Shown here: in pieces, positions 54,901 through 62,502 of the stretch
Position numbering within the stretch: the stretch's first letter is position 1
Layout: every line of letters begins with the position of its first letter
Origin: Amoebophrya sp. AT5.2
Taxonomy: Eukaryota; Sar; Dinophyceae; Syndiniales; Amoebophryaceae
DNA: 62,502 nt
Assembly: GCA_005223375.1 (NCBI GenBank)
Contig: RXOD01003805.1
Location: forward strand, 1-62,502
Direction of reading: 5' to 3'
Notes under the pieces: generated by a model
Seen by the model: the letters and a program-made list of their open reading frames with translations, nothing else
Databases searched by the model: none
What the model was told of the DNA's origin: nothing
Made by a program: the position numbers and the translations under genes

Positions 54901-55918
54901 CGTGGGACAAGCAACGACAACTGCTCCCCCGTCGTCCACCGCCGAATCGGTGCTCGTGTCTGCCTCCGTACTCCCGGCAGCTCCTGCCGTTCTTAATTCG
55001 ACGAACATCACTTCGACCGGGAACAGCCATCTTCAGAGAACAGCGGTAGTGTCAGTTCTACAAGAGTACTACGTCCTCCACGACAGCACTGCTAGAGGGA
55101 ATAACGCCTCGCTGCTCGACGATTGTTTCGACTTCGTCGCCAAATGGTTCAACGAAGACAAAAGCGAAATCTCGAACGCGACCACGTCCACACCTTCGGT
55201 TTCCTCGTCCCAAACCCAAACCCAACAAGCTCCAAAGTTTTACCTTCTCGCTCTTCGCATCGCTCTGAAGCAACGACCCACTCCACCGAACTGTATCGCA
55301 AGCTTCGGCGCGGCGCAAGAGGAGATGACGATGCTGAGCATCGGCCTGTTCTCGGGAACTACTATCGACGCGCGGGAAAGAGATAGACTTCTTTCAAGTT
55401 CGTCAGCACCGAGCGGGACGCGGAGCGCTGCAGTGTCCTCTGTTTCATCCGTTTCAGTTTCGTCGACCGGTACTAGTAGAGCTCTTTCGACGTCCTCCGG
55501 CGGCTCCTCTACTACCTTCGGCATCGGAACTCGCATCGATCTCGCCGAGCTGGGTGAAGGATGCCTCCACCTCTACCTAGACTCCCTGCCGAGCGGCGAC
55601 CAAGAAAATGGACACGGTACAGCTGGTGTCCCCGCCCCCTTTACGCTTTCGGTAAGAGCGCGCGAGGAGTTCGTAGTGCAGAACAGGCAGCAAGTTGAAA
55701 CCAAGGTCTACATGTACTACCGCCCAGATCAGAAAAAACAGATATCAGTTGCTTTTGGACAATTCGGCGACACCACCTCTGGGCTCTCGTACGATGAGAT
55801 TCTCGCGGGGAGCGGAGGAGAGACCTCGGCTGGCGCGCCGGCGCGCGCGTGCTGGTTGGAGAGGACGCTTGGATGGCTTTTCGCTAGCGTTTTCGCGCTG
55901 CTGCATTTTTACGCGTGA
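48980..55918 (+). CDS. Alpha-2-macroglobulin / thioester protein, secreted, GPI-like tail
   Basis: 2,312 residues in one uninterrupted 6.9-kb exon. The ATG at 48980 is chosen because it gives a clean signal peptide (MYSPTLAIMLRCAFLCRLFFLLG); the frame upstream has no ATG. Family landmarks appear in order: MG2 motif ETDKAIYKPGEVVRFRA (about 150-166), EEYVLPTFSV (about 292-301), a long variable Ser/Ala-rich bait-like region (about 1030-1180), WDLRGFAVHPVVGLG with RGEMVALRG (about 1226-1275), the thioester GCGEQN (1512-1517), the helical thioester domain, and SSDGGFSAYG. An acidic/Ser/Thr-rich insert lies in the MG3-4 area. The last 20 residues are hydrophobic (TLGWLFASVFALLHFYA), as in a GPI signal. 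Such proteins trap proteases or opsonise targets by covalent bonding; this one is likely tethered to the surface. Confidence 0.93.
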   Translation: MYSPTLAIMLRCAFLCRLFFLLGTVRSFASGAFLPPKVIFPGDTVRILIPSTAANGLQNSASFVRLVARAVGASGSSSTSGSGEDVVLASSTSSSSGNGNLVELEVPSAGALQPFLTSAFSFRFAHLLVGATTATSEALVTVASREILFLETDKAIYKPGEVVRFRAVAMDRVSGKPLSLMPLPAPETSGGALLQAEVEVRKIVSESEQLLIANLRTSPTNSSALFGVFDDAEELQFPLPPTIISIGATTSAEQRQSARDTYSAQAKLLYANATSSQREVLARSNLLSYVVEEYVLPTFSVALALKEEAPTIVSQETEAGAIKGFVSASYTYGGEAKCKNDKILVEVIKKCPVWSSWWGIGPVVWRGGMPEIAFLRRNRKRGRRRGLQLAAGVEELESQNGGADDDREKYDVDVEDESEEGEELEQEHYLASILAPSAAAAEEEKLARRRLSSPAPYGFSSCVDTLLTTVEVDIGASSGSVAAVSAAAGASSSPRYEFSVDLDTAIPDRTAAAASLREVLRLERERGNVDAIRLVANCTDIASGETRSSDSIEIKYASTAVRVTSDPEFQPGLPFHVLVEDLTAFVKTSVEGYHSGAAAAAAGGADVKLVVESSHYHHSVQPRYVEIDLAPFLDEVASSGTATSSRKLKTLESKLFTVPLPPERDASCCDLSALSAASGDLYAWSTEKIRCCVQSVRAYVTVDGVQVTTAAAARSGAANAREDSHTACATRKYSLRGHYATAGKLVSTGGSSGAAVPQADSYVIHFRTTLPQVAAVNVVLIAAEDGVPASSSGNHSSVLYPVNLAPARVFASAQNASCCQESPLRQVTESVTVHQRPESSYGYSYYDQTPGGGTTTTTTTTRAAATLESVTYYVGSVNITDVVLSSVAANTVASTNYFTRPGSRFFAVVTLLGAALGGTTTAKASDSVRFEVSETSALLTGAANFGRLNTSWMVSSEQNNRSFEIVTPTTSVLPGASAYLSIASSGSTEDTSETHQGNPPARLFFSAQDRAVSLLTADSNLLSGSVVATHRTTTSGGIMAASSTSSSLGATSSSSAMMCREFYDEARIFDQLGALRADSLSGAAVPLSACAPILPTGYCPTSSSSSPYTRSGNDMAVTMDVAVMESAAAPTMAAGASASAGAGTTSGGAEQAADVLSVAAQSKLRTFFPETWLWRGVDVLDAATASAAADDALSSLTDSQSQSQSAASSSNSSLLRATVPDSLTAWDLRGFAVHPVVGLGTDVSLPSLTVAKPVVAGVRAPYVITRGEMVALRGSVAAHLRGVAGDDSENGDVSADLECTWRIGVSAGLRFEDPLNKYNTVGVGLPSPSATGEVDDDNYGAGKIVQSYELKAAKTVAKTGAIAFALPVSTSAGRTSVLKPSKVRLEAYCALKAAGGSGSSSFSSVIARVAYVDRLERSVLVRPEGVRKLKRTNLLLTTTSSDGGATWTSPSETVPLTWRDNQNVAGDDFNSSSPQDEAVVVADSKRLTIAITGELLSQTIANIERLVRVPYGCGEQNLISLAPNVYVFRYLASRTSYFSSRGPPGAALKKRLFSNMRVGYVRQLRYKSSSDGGFSAYGEGAGWGTFEGSSLWLTAFSLRVFADVGRAGYTGTSLLAAGSNDLDRSKHMNKAPSVSIDWPNLAPAVRFILNSQSSSGDFLNRGRVFSSSMKGSTAGSRLSLTSFVTLTLCSVWRELNRDYFGSAWIEGENDTPPEHVVAAGALILVTTMRDVTRAIRRASSWVKQSRGGQSDSVSARILSLYALLRAGETASADFPAGKVLGSEAASEVLLLKKLDTEGLYYWEDGPEVDAATTSSTSSGVPGYYFRSDPNSEPSAASIELTAYAVLALVAAGDSNNAYSGVKWLLKHRSEAGGFRSTQDTVVALEAIAEFQLQMALSSASGENAGDGAGATTVLDVMHQIATSPTASSSPGGGSSSMTMSASTFRYEMTDPELWHTIPVYNESFLEWLREQNDVVGQATTTAPPSSTAESVLVSASVLPAAPAVLNSTNITSTGNSHLQRTAVVSVLQEYYVLHDSTARGNNASLLDDCFDFVAKWFNEDKSEISNATTSTPSVSSSQTQTQQAPKFYLLALRIALKQRPTPPNCIASFGAAQEEMTMLSIGLFSGTTIDARERDRLLSSSSAPSGTRSAAVSSVSSVSVSSTGTSRALSTSSGGSSTTFGIGTRIDLAELGEGCLHLYLDSLPSGDQENGHGTAGVPAPFTLSVRAREEFVVQNRQQVETKVYMYYRPDQKKQISVAFGQFGDTTSGLSYDEILAGSGGETSAGAPARACWLERTLGWLFASVFALLHFYA
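53513..53527 (+). other. Thioester motif GCGEQ
   Basis: Codons for Gly-Cys-Gly-Glu-Gln, residues 1512-1516 of the macroglobulin. This is the form seen in animal and complement-type proteins; Cys and Gln form the internal thioester. An intact motif predicts covalent activity. Confidence 0.95.
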
Positions 55919-57308
55919 GAAGACCTCTTTGCTCCTGCAGAGCTGCCGTCAGTTTTGCAGTAGAGCCCAGGCTACGACTCAAGACCAACACCTGCACTTC
56001 TACCACCAGCGGCGCGAGCAGGATGATGATCAGTCGATGTGACCAAACAAATCTGTAGTTCGATGCAAAAAAACAAAAGAAAATCCTGTTTACGCGTGAG
56101 AAGATGACGGCTCGTCCATGAGGATGAGTGTTCACGACGGGTTCACCGAGGTTGCTGCCTTTAGGCGCACCAACTGCTGGATAGTATAAATATCGAAGCT
56201 CATGATAGGGTCACCCTCACCGTCACCGGTTAAGTGAGTACTTACAGCTACTTCTCGTCTACGTCTTCGTCAGTACCACAGTAAATACACAATAGCATCC
56301 CCAGATGAAGTAGTTCGGCATTCACATTCAGAGAATGGCGGGTTGGCACTGGCAAAGCGAATCAAGCACACGACGCCAGGGCGCTGAATAAGTTGCTCTC
56401 ACGCCGCTTGGTGTGTGACGGCAGTGTCACTCACAGTCTCTCTTTATCTCTTATCTATCTCGAATTCATCATGTTGATGCTTTGTCTTTCGAATTCGGGA
56501 TTCGAAAGACTGAGACCACGACATTTGCCGCCTGCTACTTTGGTCGAGATTCAAACAGGTACGGGCGCACGGTCGCGTGTATTCTTTCTCCATCGAAATA
56601 CAAGAGGTAAAACGCGACCAGAATACATATAATAGATGCACATCACTCAGGCTGAGCAGGTGGAGCGCGATAGTGATGCTCCGGGTCGTTGGCGTTGGGA
56701 AATCGAAATTGCAGCTGTGCTTGTGGCTTGTTTAGGCGGATGAACAAGAAGAGTTCCGCTCGATCATGAACTGAAATCAAATAAACTCGCTTCGTCGTGG
56801 TCGAGGTCGTAGTTCTTCCAGTGAGTCACACTCGTGTGAAATGTGCAGTTCTCTAAATGTCGGAGGTGGGGGCTTGCTTATCGTTATACGTTTATGATGA
56901 GGTGCAGGTGGCTCCACAACAAAGAGGCACACAAGGGAATGGGAAAGTTGGGAGGCTATTTCTCTGAAGGGATCATGGATTTCGCCTGCGATAGGTGCAG
57001 GAGCAGGGAAGATCGTGGCTAAATCCCCGACGTGTAAGACGATTAGAAGGTGGCCGCATGTCGCTTTTCTACGTGTGACGCTACTTCTGACCATTTCTTC
57101 GGTCGACGAGTAGTGCGTATTTAAATTGATTCATCGCAGGCGCTGATGGTTGTGACGACCGTTTCAAGTAAATACTCAGAAAAAAGGCCGTGTATTTCGT
57201 TTTCGAATTCGACTTCGAACGAATACGAAACTGCAATGTCTAGCGTAGCGCGAAGCGCAAACGCACGGCAATGAGTCGATGCGTATGCCTCTGTAACAGG
57301 GGAAATAA
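55919..57308. other. Intergenic spacer
   Basis: About 1.4 kb, the longest true spacer here, AT-richer. GTTTACGCGTGAGAAGA at about 56087 repeats the TTTTTACGCGTGAGAAGA string at the macroglobulin stop (55910), a short duplication. A 79-codon ATG frame at 56393-56632 is unconvincing. Confidence 0.45.
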
Positions 57309-60080
57309 ATGAACATCAAGATGCGGGGCGGATGGCGCCACGCGATGCCCAGACGTGTGGCGCTGCTTCTGCTAACCGGTCCCGCGCGCGGCGCTCTTCC
57401 CCCTCGCGAGGCGTCGAAAACGCTGCTGGGCCAGCGCAAGATGCGGATCGCCGAGCTTGGCGTCGAGGGAGAGTCTTCTAGTCCTCCTGCGTTGATGTTG
57501 AAAAGCGACGCCGACGGCGTCGAGGACCACCATCACTCCTCTGAGGAGCTCCGTGACGCGGAGGTCGCGGGTGGAAGTGCCGACTACATTTCCAAGCGCA
57601 ATACACGGCCCTCTTTTTCCGCTTCCGCGGCGATGGAAACTGCAGGAGCCGCGGAAGGAGCGGCTACAACCTCCGTCGAACACGCGGGACTACTTCAATC
57701 ATCTGAATCACAGCTGCAGACGCATCAGGGCGACGATGTCGCTGAGGATGAAAACGACAAGCACAAGCATCACGACAAGGACGAAGGGCCGAACAAGGGC
57801 GGCCCTTGCAGCCCGTACAAGTTGCAGTCGGAGGCGAACGTGAAGAATTTCGTGGCGAGATTGAAGGACGCGGAGGACCAGGACGGCAAATCCAGCCAGC
57901 ACGGGAGCACGGCGCACGCGGAGCTCGTCGAGCACATGATGGATTTGTCCGACGCGGACTATCAAGCCCTCCAGAACGCGCTGGTCGCGCGTGCCGACAA
58001 GCAACTGGTCATCACCATCGACGACGCCACCATCGAGAAAGCGTTGGAGCACACGAAGTCGATGAACCTCCCAGAGACCGTGATGAGCAAACTGAGGTAC
58101 TTATTTTTGACGCACCTTTTTGAACACCGTAAGCTATAGCGGAATCGTCGAGAGGGAGAAGATGGAATGGATGATATGCATCAAGGCAGCGCACAGGCTA
58201 CATTGAACCTGCTCAGGCTAGAGAAAAAGAGTGAGAATGTCCATGTTCATGCTCACCACCTTACTGTGGTTCTATTTAGCACCGTGACCGTAGCGCCGTC
58301 GATGGATCTGAATGATCACGGGAGGATCCTGCTTCTACCGAAGAGCTATATTAGGTGATGAGCAAGGATTAGGGGACTCATATAATCGCCTTCACCATGA
58401 CCAACACGCAGGTATAGGGACGGGAAGAAGGAGGGCGGGGACAGCGAGTTCGTGGCTCAGCTGAAGAAGACGTCCCCCCCGGCGCTGCACGCTGTCCTAG
58501 AGAGGTTGATCGAGGACGGCCCCGATGTGGTGAAAGACGCGCTGACCCCAGACGCGCTGGTTGACGTGTGCCATCGAACCTTTTTATTCAGAAAAAAAGC
58601 TGGGAAAGCCGGGCAGGGGCAGGGGGAGAACAATGAATGCGAGGAGATCTCCGAGAGGCTGGCAAACCTGAACGATCCGGCCTTCCGAGCAGTGTTGGCC
58701 CAGGTGCAGGAAACTTCTGGAAAAATGCAGCGGCTGACGTCCGGCCATCTGTCAGAGGCCGAGAAATGGACGCTTGGTCAGGAGTTGGGGGCGGCGGAAC
58801 GCTCTTCCGGAGGCAGCTTCGATACTTCTCTCGTCACCAAGCCTTTCTCGCACGTCCTGACCAGGTTGTCGAGTAACATCGACTTCACTAAGTTGGTGGA
58901 AGATCCGACCCAGCTACAACCCCAGCTGGAGAACGTGGGAAAGACGTTTGACGCCATGGTGGACCCGAAGAACATAAAAGACATGTTCTCGGCCGAGGGC
59001 ATGGCGAAACTGAGCCAGAATAAGGGCGTGGATGCCGTGGCGAAGAAAGCGGTCGGGGTGGTCGACCACCTCGTGGCGGGTGCGGTGGAGAGCGACGCGG
59101 TGAACCAGAACGTCGTAAACAAGCAGTTGGGCGACATGGCGCAGCAGATGACCTCGGACTTCGTCGGCAACGCGTGGGCGGCGACCTCGGGTTTGATCAA
59201 GGTCGCCGTGCCCGAGGCCGCGCCTGTGCTGACGGCGATGGAGGCGCTCGGGTTAAGCGATTTTGTTCAGCAGACCCTGCCAAAACTGTTGCGGCTCACC
59301 TTTGACGCCATGTTCGAGCACGGCCCATCGTGGCTGCGCGCGTACGTGATCAACAGCGGGGGGTTTTCCGGCGCGATGAACCTGTTCTTCAAGTCGCTGG
59401 CGACGTTCTCGCCGAAGGGGGCTCAAAAAATAACGAAATCATTCAAGAGCCTCTCCACCGCGAAGTTCTGGGAAAACGAAAAGTGCTCCTGGCAGGTGCT
59501 GAAACACACGTGGAAGCAGGACCAAGGCCGGCCGCTGTGGGACAAAAGCCAGGAGGGGGCGGTGGCCTGCGCGGAGGAGGGCGTGCAATATGGGCATCTC
59601 GCGATGCCCGACCCCGCAGACCCGCTTCGGCGACGAGAGCTGCCGGCCACGACGGAGAAAAACTGGATGGCGTGCCGGGCGCGGTGCTTCGAAATGGTGC
59701 GCGACCACGGAATCAACGCGTGCACGTTTTTCAACTTTTGGCAAAAGCACAAGCGGTGCTACCTCCTCAACGCCGACTCGCGGGAGGCGCACACAAACTT
59801 CGACTCGGCGGAGTGGGCGACGGGCACGGCCGACGGCGTGCGGGCGGGGCACGAAAACCCGATTCTGAGTCGTGTGTATTCCTCGGTCGATAACGCCGGG
59901 CTTGTGTCGTGGAGTTACCATATGCTGGGCGCCTGGGACTCGCCAGGCGCGTGGAGAGCCGACGATGCGAACCCGGACAGGGTCCTCCAACCCTTAGCAG
60001 AACAGCTGGGATTTGAGCTGCTGAGCGAGACCGGCGTGCTCGATGGGCTTTGCGCGCGGGGGACGACGAAAACTACTTAG
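57309..60080 (+). CDS. Secreted PAN/Apple-like protein
   Basis: Two exons, 57309-58096 and 58412-60080, joined in phase 2 by a 315-nt GT-AG intron (SKLR then YRDGKKEGGDSEF); 818 residues if the TAG at 60078 is a true stop. The Met at 57309 or, better for a signal peptide, at 57345 (MPRRVALLLLTGPARG) begins the protein. A His/Asp/Lys-rich patch (NDKHKHHDKDEG, about 149-160) follows. The middle is helical and amphipathic. The C-terminal region has spaced Cys residues: CSWQVLKHTW, then CAEEGVQYGHL, CRARCFEM, CTFFNFW, CYLLNADSREAHT. This fits a PAN/Apple-type domain that binds protein or carbohydrate. No membrane anchor. The frame stays open after the stop (see next entry). Confidence 0.75.
60036..60080 (+). 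other. Possible 45-nt intron ending at TAG
   Basis: GTGCTC at 60036 and CTTAG at 60080 are in phase 0 and would remove the in-frame stop. It is shorter than any other intron seen here (next shortest 69 nt), so the call is tentative. Confidence 0.35.
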
Positions 60081-62502
60081 ACTTACGACTGCAAAACAGT
60101 GAAGATCTTCATCGACACCAAGGAAAGTCGTTTCCTCGACGCCGCATTGCGGGAAAGCAAGGCAGCAGCATTAGCCGGCTGGAAAACTCGGGCGAAGAAA
60201 AACCTCGCCCCAGTCCGAAATCAAGAGCTCAAGGCGAATGCTGGATCGGACAAGAAAGTGGCAGCTCAAGTCTTAGGCTGCCCGCTAATTCCACAAGCGG
60301 CGGAGACAGCGTTCAAGCGGCTCTTCCAGGACGTCGTGGCGGACGAAATGAAGGCGCCTACGATGTTCAAGTGCCTGCGGCTCCCGCCAAACAGAAAACC
60401 GATACAACATCAGTTACTCACCTTCTGGACGAGTGCAGAGTCGGAACACTTCATCTACGCGAGGGATCAGAAACTCGAGCAACGGCAGACGCTTTTTGCT
60501 GAAGGCAGTCGGGAGCAGGTTGAGAACTTTCAGAAGGCACTGCGAGGTAACAGCGACTGGGAGTTGCTGTTCAACCTTAGAGCCGCAGTAGCACAACTTC
60601 TGGACCCAGCAGAGGCGGCCGCGGTTCGTGCGTCGCGGAAGCCGGCGGGCAGAAAAACGACAGTTCGACTAATGTCATCTTCTCTGTCCCTGGCAGACAG
60701 AGAGGACATTGGCTGCCGGATCCGCGAAATCCTGGAACTGGAAAACAACGCCACGTGGACGGTCGGAGGAAATAAGATTTTGACGCTTGGGCTGGACGAA
60801 TTCAAGATGGCAGTTGACAATGCGCCGACCGAAGAACAACGAAAAGAAGTGGCGGCAGCAGTTTCCAAATTCGACCAAGATGCGCTGCTAATTACTCTGG
60901 AAGGAGGGCACCCGAACCTAGTGATTGCGGATCGGGAGACGCTTGCCGCGATAACTAACAAAACGGAGCAGGCAAAGGCGGCATCCCGGGCCAGAATAAG
61001 GGGGAACAACTTCGCTAACAATCCTTCAAAAAAAGCAAAACTACTTCAGCTGAAGGAGAACGAGAACGAAGCGGCGTTGTTGTTGGACGACGGGATCGAA
61101 CTCCTCTGCGGTAAGGGGTCGGGAGGGGCGACCGGCGTCAAGAAGGATGCGGAGAAAAAAAAGGCAGCGATCCTCCCTCCGGCAAGGCAAGCGCCCGTTC
61201 CAGTTGTCGAACCTGCGCCAGCAACTTCCTCCCACTTGCCGGCAACCGCACCCAAAGGCTCCGCCGGACCCCGCAGCAGACACGAGGTCGCCAAAAGCGA
61301 CACCAAGAAGATTGCCGCACAAAAACAACGAAGTCGTCCCAAAACCTCAGCCGCCTTGACCGCATCGTCCGCCGCTGTTGCCGCAAGTTCAACTGCAGTC
61401 GAAGCTGGTGTGGGCGCAGCTGCGGCTCACTGCACCAAACACTCCCGCGCCACGACAGATGCCGTGAAGTACGTGGGCGCTATTGCTCAGCAGTCGTCCT
61501 CAGAAGCCGGGGCAGTCGCGAAAAGCAGTATCAAAAACAACGCCACGAAAGTAAAGCAGGATAATCCAACATGCCCTGCCGCTCCAACTGCGCCCTCCTT
61601 TGCAGCCGCTGAAGGCCCACCTGAAGATGAAGTCGACGAGAGCGCAGCTGCGGTTAGCAGTAGCAGCGCAAAAGGCTTCAGGGAAGCGGTACCGGTTGCA
61701 GAAAATGAGAACATTCGTATGCAGCTCACGTCCTCGAAAACTGCAGCTGTCCTTCGGCGGAACACTGAAAGCGGCGGGGACGTAATAAGGAACTCCACTC
61801 TCAACCTCCGCCGGCTGCTTTATATTTACCTCCAAGCAGTCATGAACACAGTGCTGCTCTCGCTCTTTGTTAAAACAAATGTGGACGCTTTGCTGCTGCT
61901 CAAAGTCACTCCAAAAACGGTGGTTATCACGGTGGTACCGCTATACTTTGCTGTGACCCTGAACAGCAAGCAAAAAACTTGGCCGGCATGGAAGACTACA
62001 TTTGACGCGCGCCTCGACGTGGCGGACGTCACTGCAGCAATGCCGGACAACAGCTCGATCAAGGCCATTTGGGTTGCGGAGTTGGGCAGAATTGACCTGA
62101 ACGGAGGCGCGAACAGATTGTTAAAAGGCGAATGGTCGGTGGACGGCGAAGGCAACATAAAACGGCCCACGAACCTCGATCAGAAACAACTTCCGCAGCT
62201 TCCCTGCACCAACCTGGATCACGAAGCTGATGGCAGCGGCAGCTGGACTGAGCGGAACGGGGACCAGGCGTACGCGAAATTTATTGTGTCACACAATATT
62301 CAGGGGAATTGGAACAGAATGGAGCAGGCCGCTCAAATATGCCACGAAGAGGCGTCGCTGGCAGAAGCAAAAATCTGGGGCGCAAAGCTTCTCGTGCAAG
62401 AAACCCACCGGCTTAGGGTCAGCGCCGACGGACGCAGCTGGCGCACGACTACGTCTGGCGGGCTGCAGTTCCGGGTGCTGGCTGCAACGGACGACACAGC
62501 GG
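60081..62502 (+). CDS. Long open frame in phase with the PAN gene, 3' end outside window
   Basis: From 60081 to the window end, 807 codons are open in the same frame as the preceding exon, separated only by TAG at 60078-60080. A 45-nt GT-AG intron (60036-60080, phase 0) would fuse both into one protein (SETG then TYDCKTVKIFIDT); alternatively this is a separate gene whose start lies at an ATG near 60348. The protein starts Lys/Ala/Glu-helical (ESRFLDAALRESKAAALAGW), has a charged helical middle, an Ala/Lys/Ser-rich stretch (about 61130-61650), then a hydrophobic segment (VVITVVPLYFAVTL) and a mixed C-terminal part. Third positions are less GC-biased than in the PAN exons. No family recognised. 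Confidence 0.75.

Noticed and set aside
57176..57620. Inverted AATACACGGCC strings at about 57186 and 57600
   Set aside because: Only about 11 matching bases; too short to support a repeat.
1..62502. tRNA, rRNA, CRISPR array, bacterial operon or dinoflagellate spliced-leader sequence
   Set aside because: No cloverleaf with a GTTCGA arm, no rRNA signatures, no spaced repeats, no Shine-Dalgarno pattern, and no match to the conserved 22-nt leader were found by eye.

Overview
This is a stretch of nuclear DNA from a gene-dense, GC-rich, intron-bearing protist. Several things point to a eukaryote: GT-AG introns that keep the reading frame, start codons without bacterial ribosome sites, and families such as VTA1/LIP5 (ESCRT), a Pelle/IRAK-like kinase, a TPGS1-like tubulin polyglutamylase subunit, an eukaryotic-type alpha-2-macroglobulin and a PAN/Apple protein. 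DUF285/BspA-type repeats together with many Ala/Gly/Ser/Lys-rich low-complexity tracts suit an alveolate (dinoflagellate or chromerid-like) or a stramenopile. The exact lineage cannot be fixed from the sequence. All well-supported genes lie on the + strand.

Layout. 1-5730: a very large low-complexity protein, 5' end cut by the window. 6242-6805: a small single-pass membrane protein. 7504-10455: a kinase with coiled coil, UIM and UBA. 11202-12494: a TPGS1-like protein. 13272-28203: a 2,271-residue protein with a beta-propeller-like end, interrupted by a 7.9-kb intron (17828-25761) that carries decayed minus-strand genes and duplications. 29385-30644: VTA1/LIP5. 31372-33335: a type I membrane protein with a Cys-rich ectodomain. 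34292-36838 and 37012-39976: two multi-exon proteins of unknown role, the second a long coiled coil. 41019-41885 and 42519-43925: unknown proteins. 43897-46789: a DUF285 repeat protein, with remnants of a relative at about 47.96-48.35 kb. 48980-55918: a thioester alpha-2-macroglobulin with signal peptide and GPI-like tail. 57309-60080: a secreted PAN/Apple-containing protein, followed in the same frame by an open frame of more than 800 codons that leaves the window.

There is no operon-like logic; genes are independent units separated by 0.2-1.3 kb. A loose theme in the right half is cell-surface or secreted proteins (Cys-rich type I protein, DUF285, macroglobulin, PAN). The left half holds intracellular machinery (ubiquitin-linked kinase, tubulin modification, ESCRT). 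The points most worth a second look are the giant intron, the kinase-UIM-UBA fusion, the in-frame TAG at 60078 between two long open frames, the inverted DUF285 fragments, and a 37-nt A-tailed repeat present twice.
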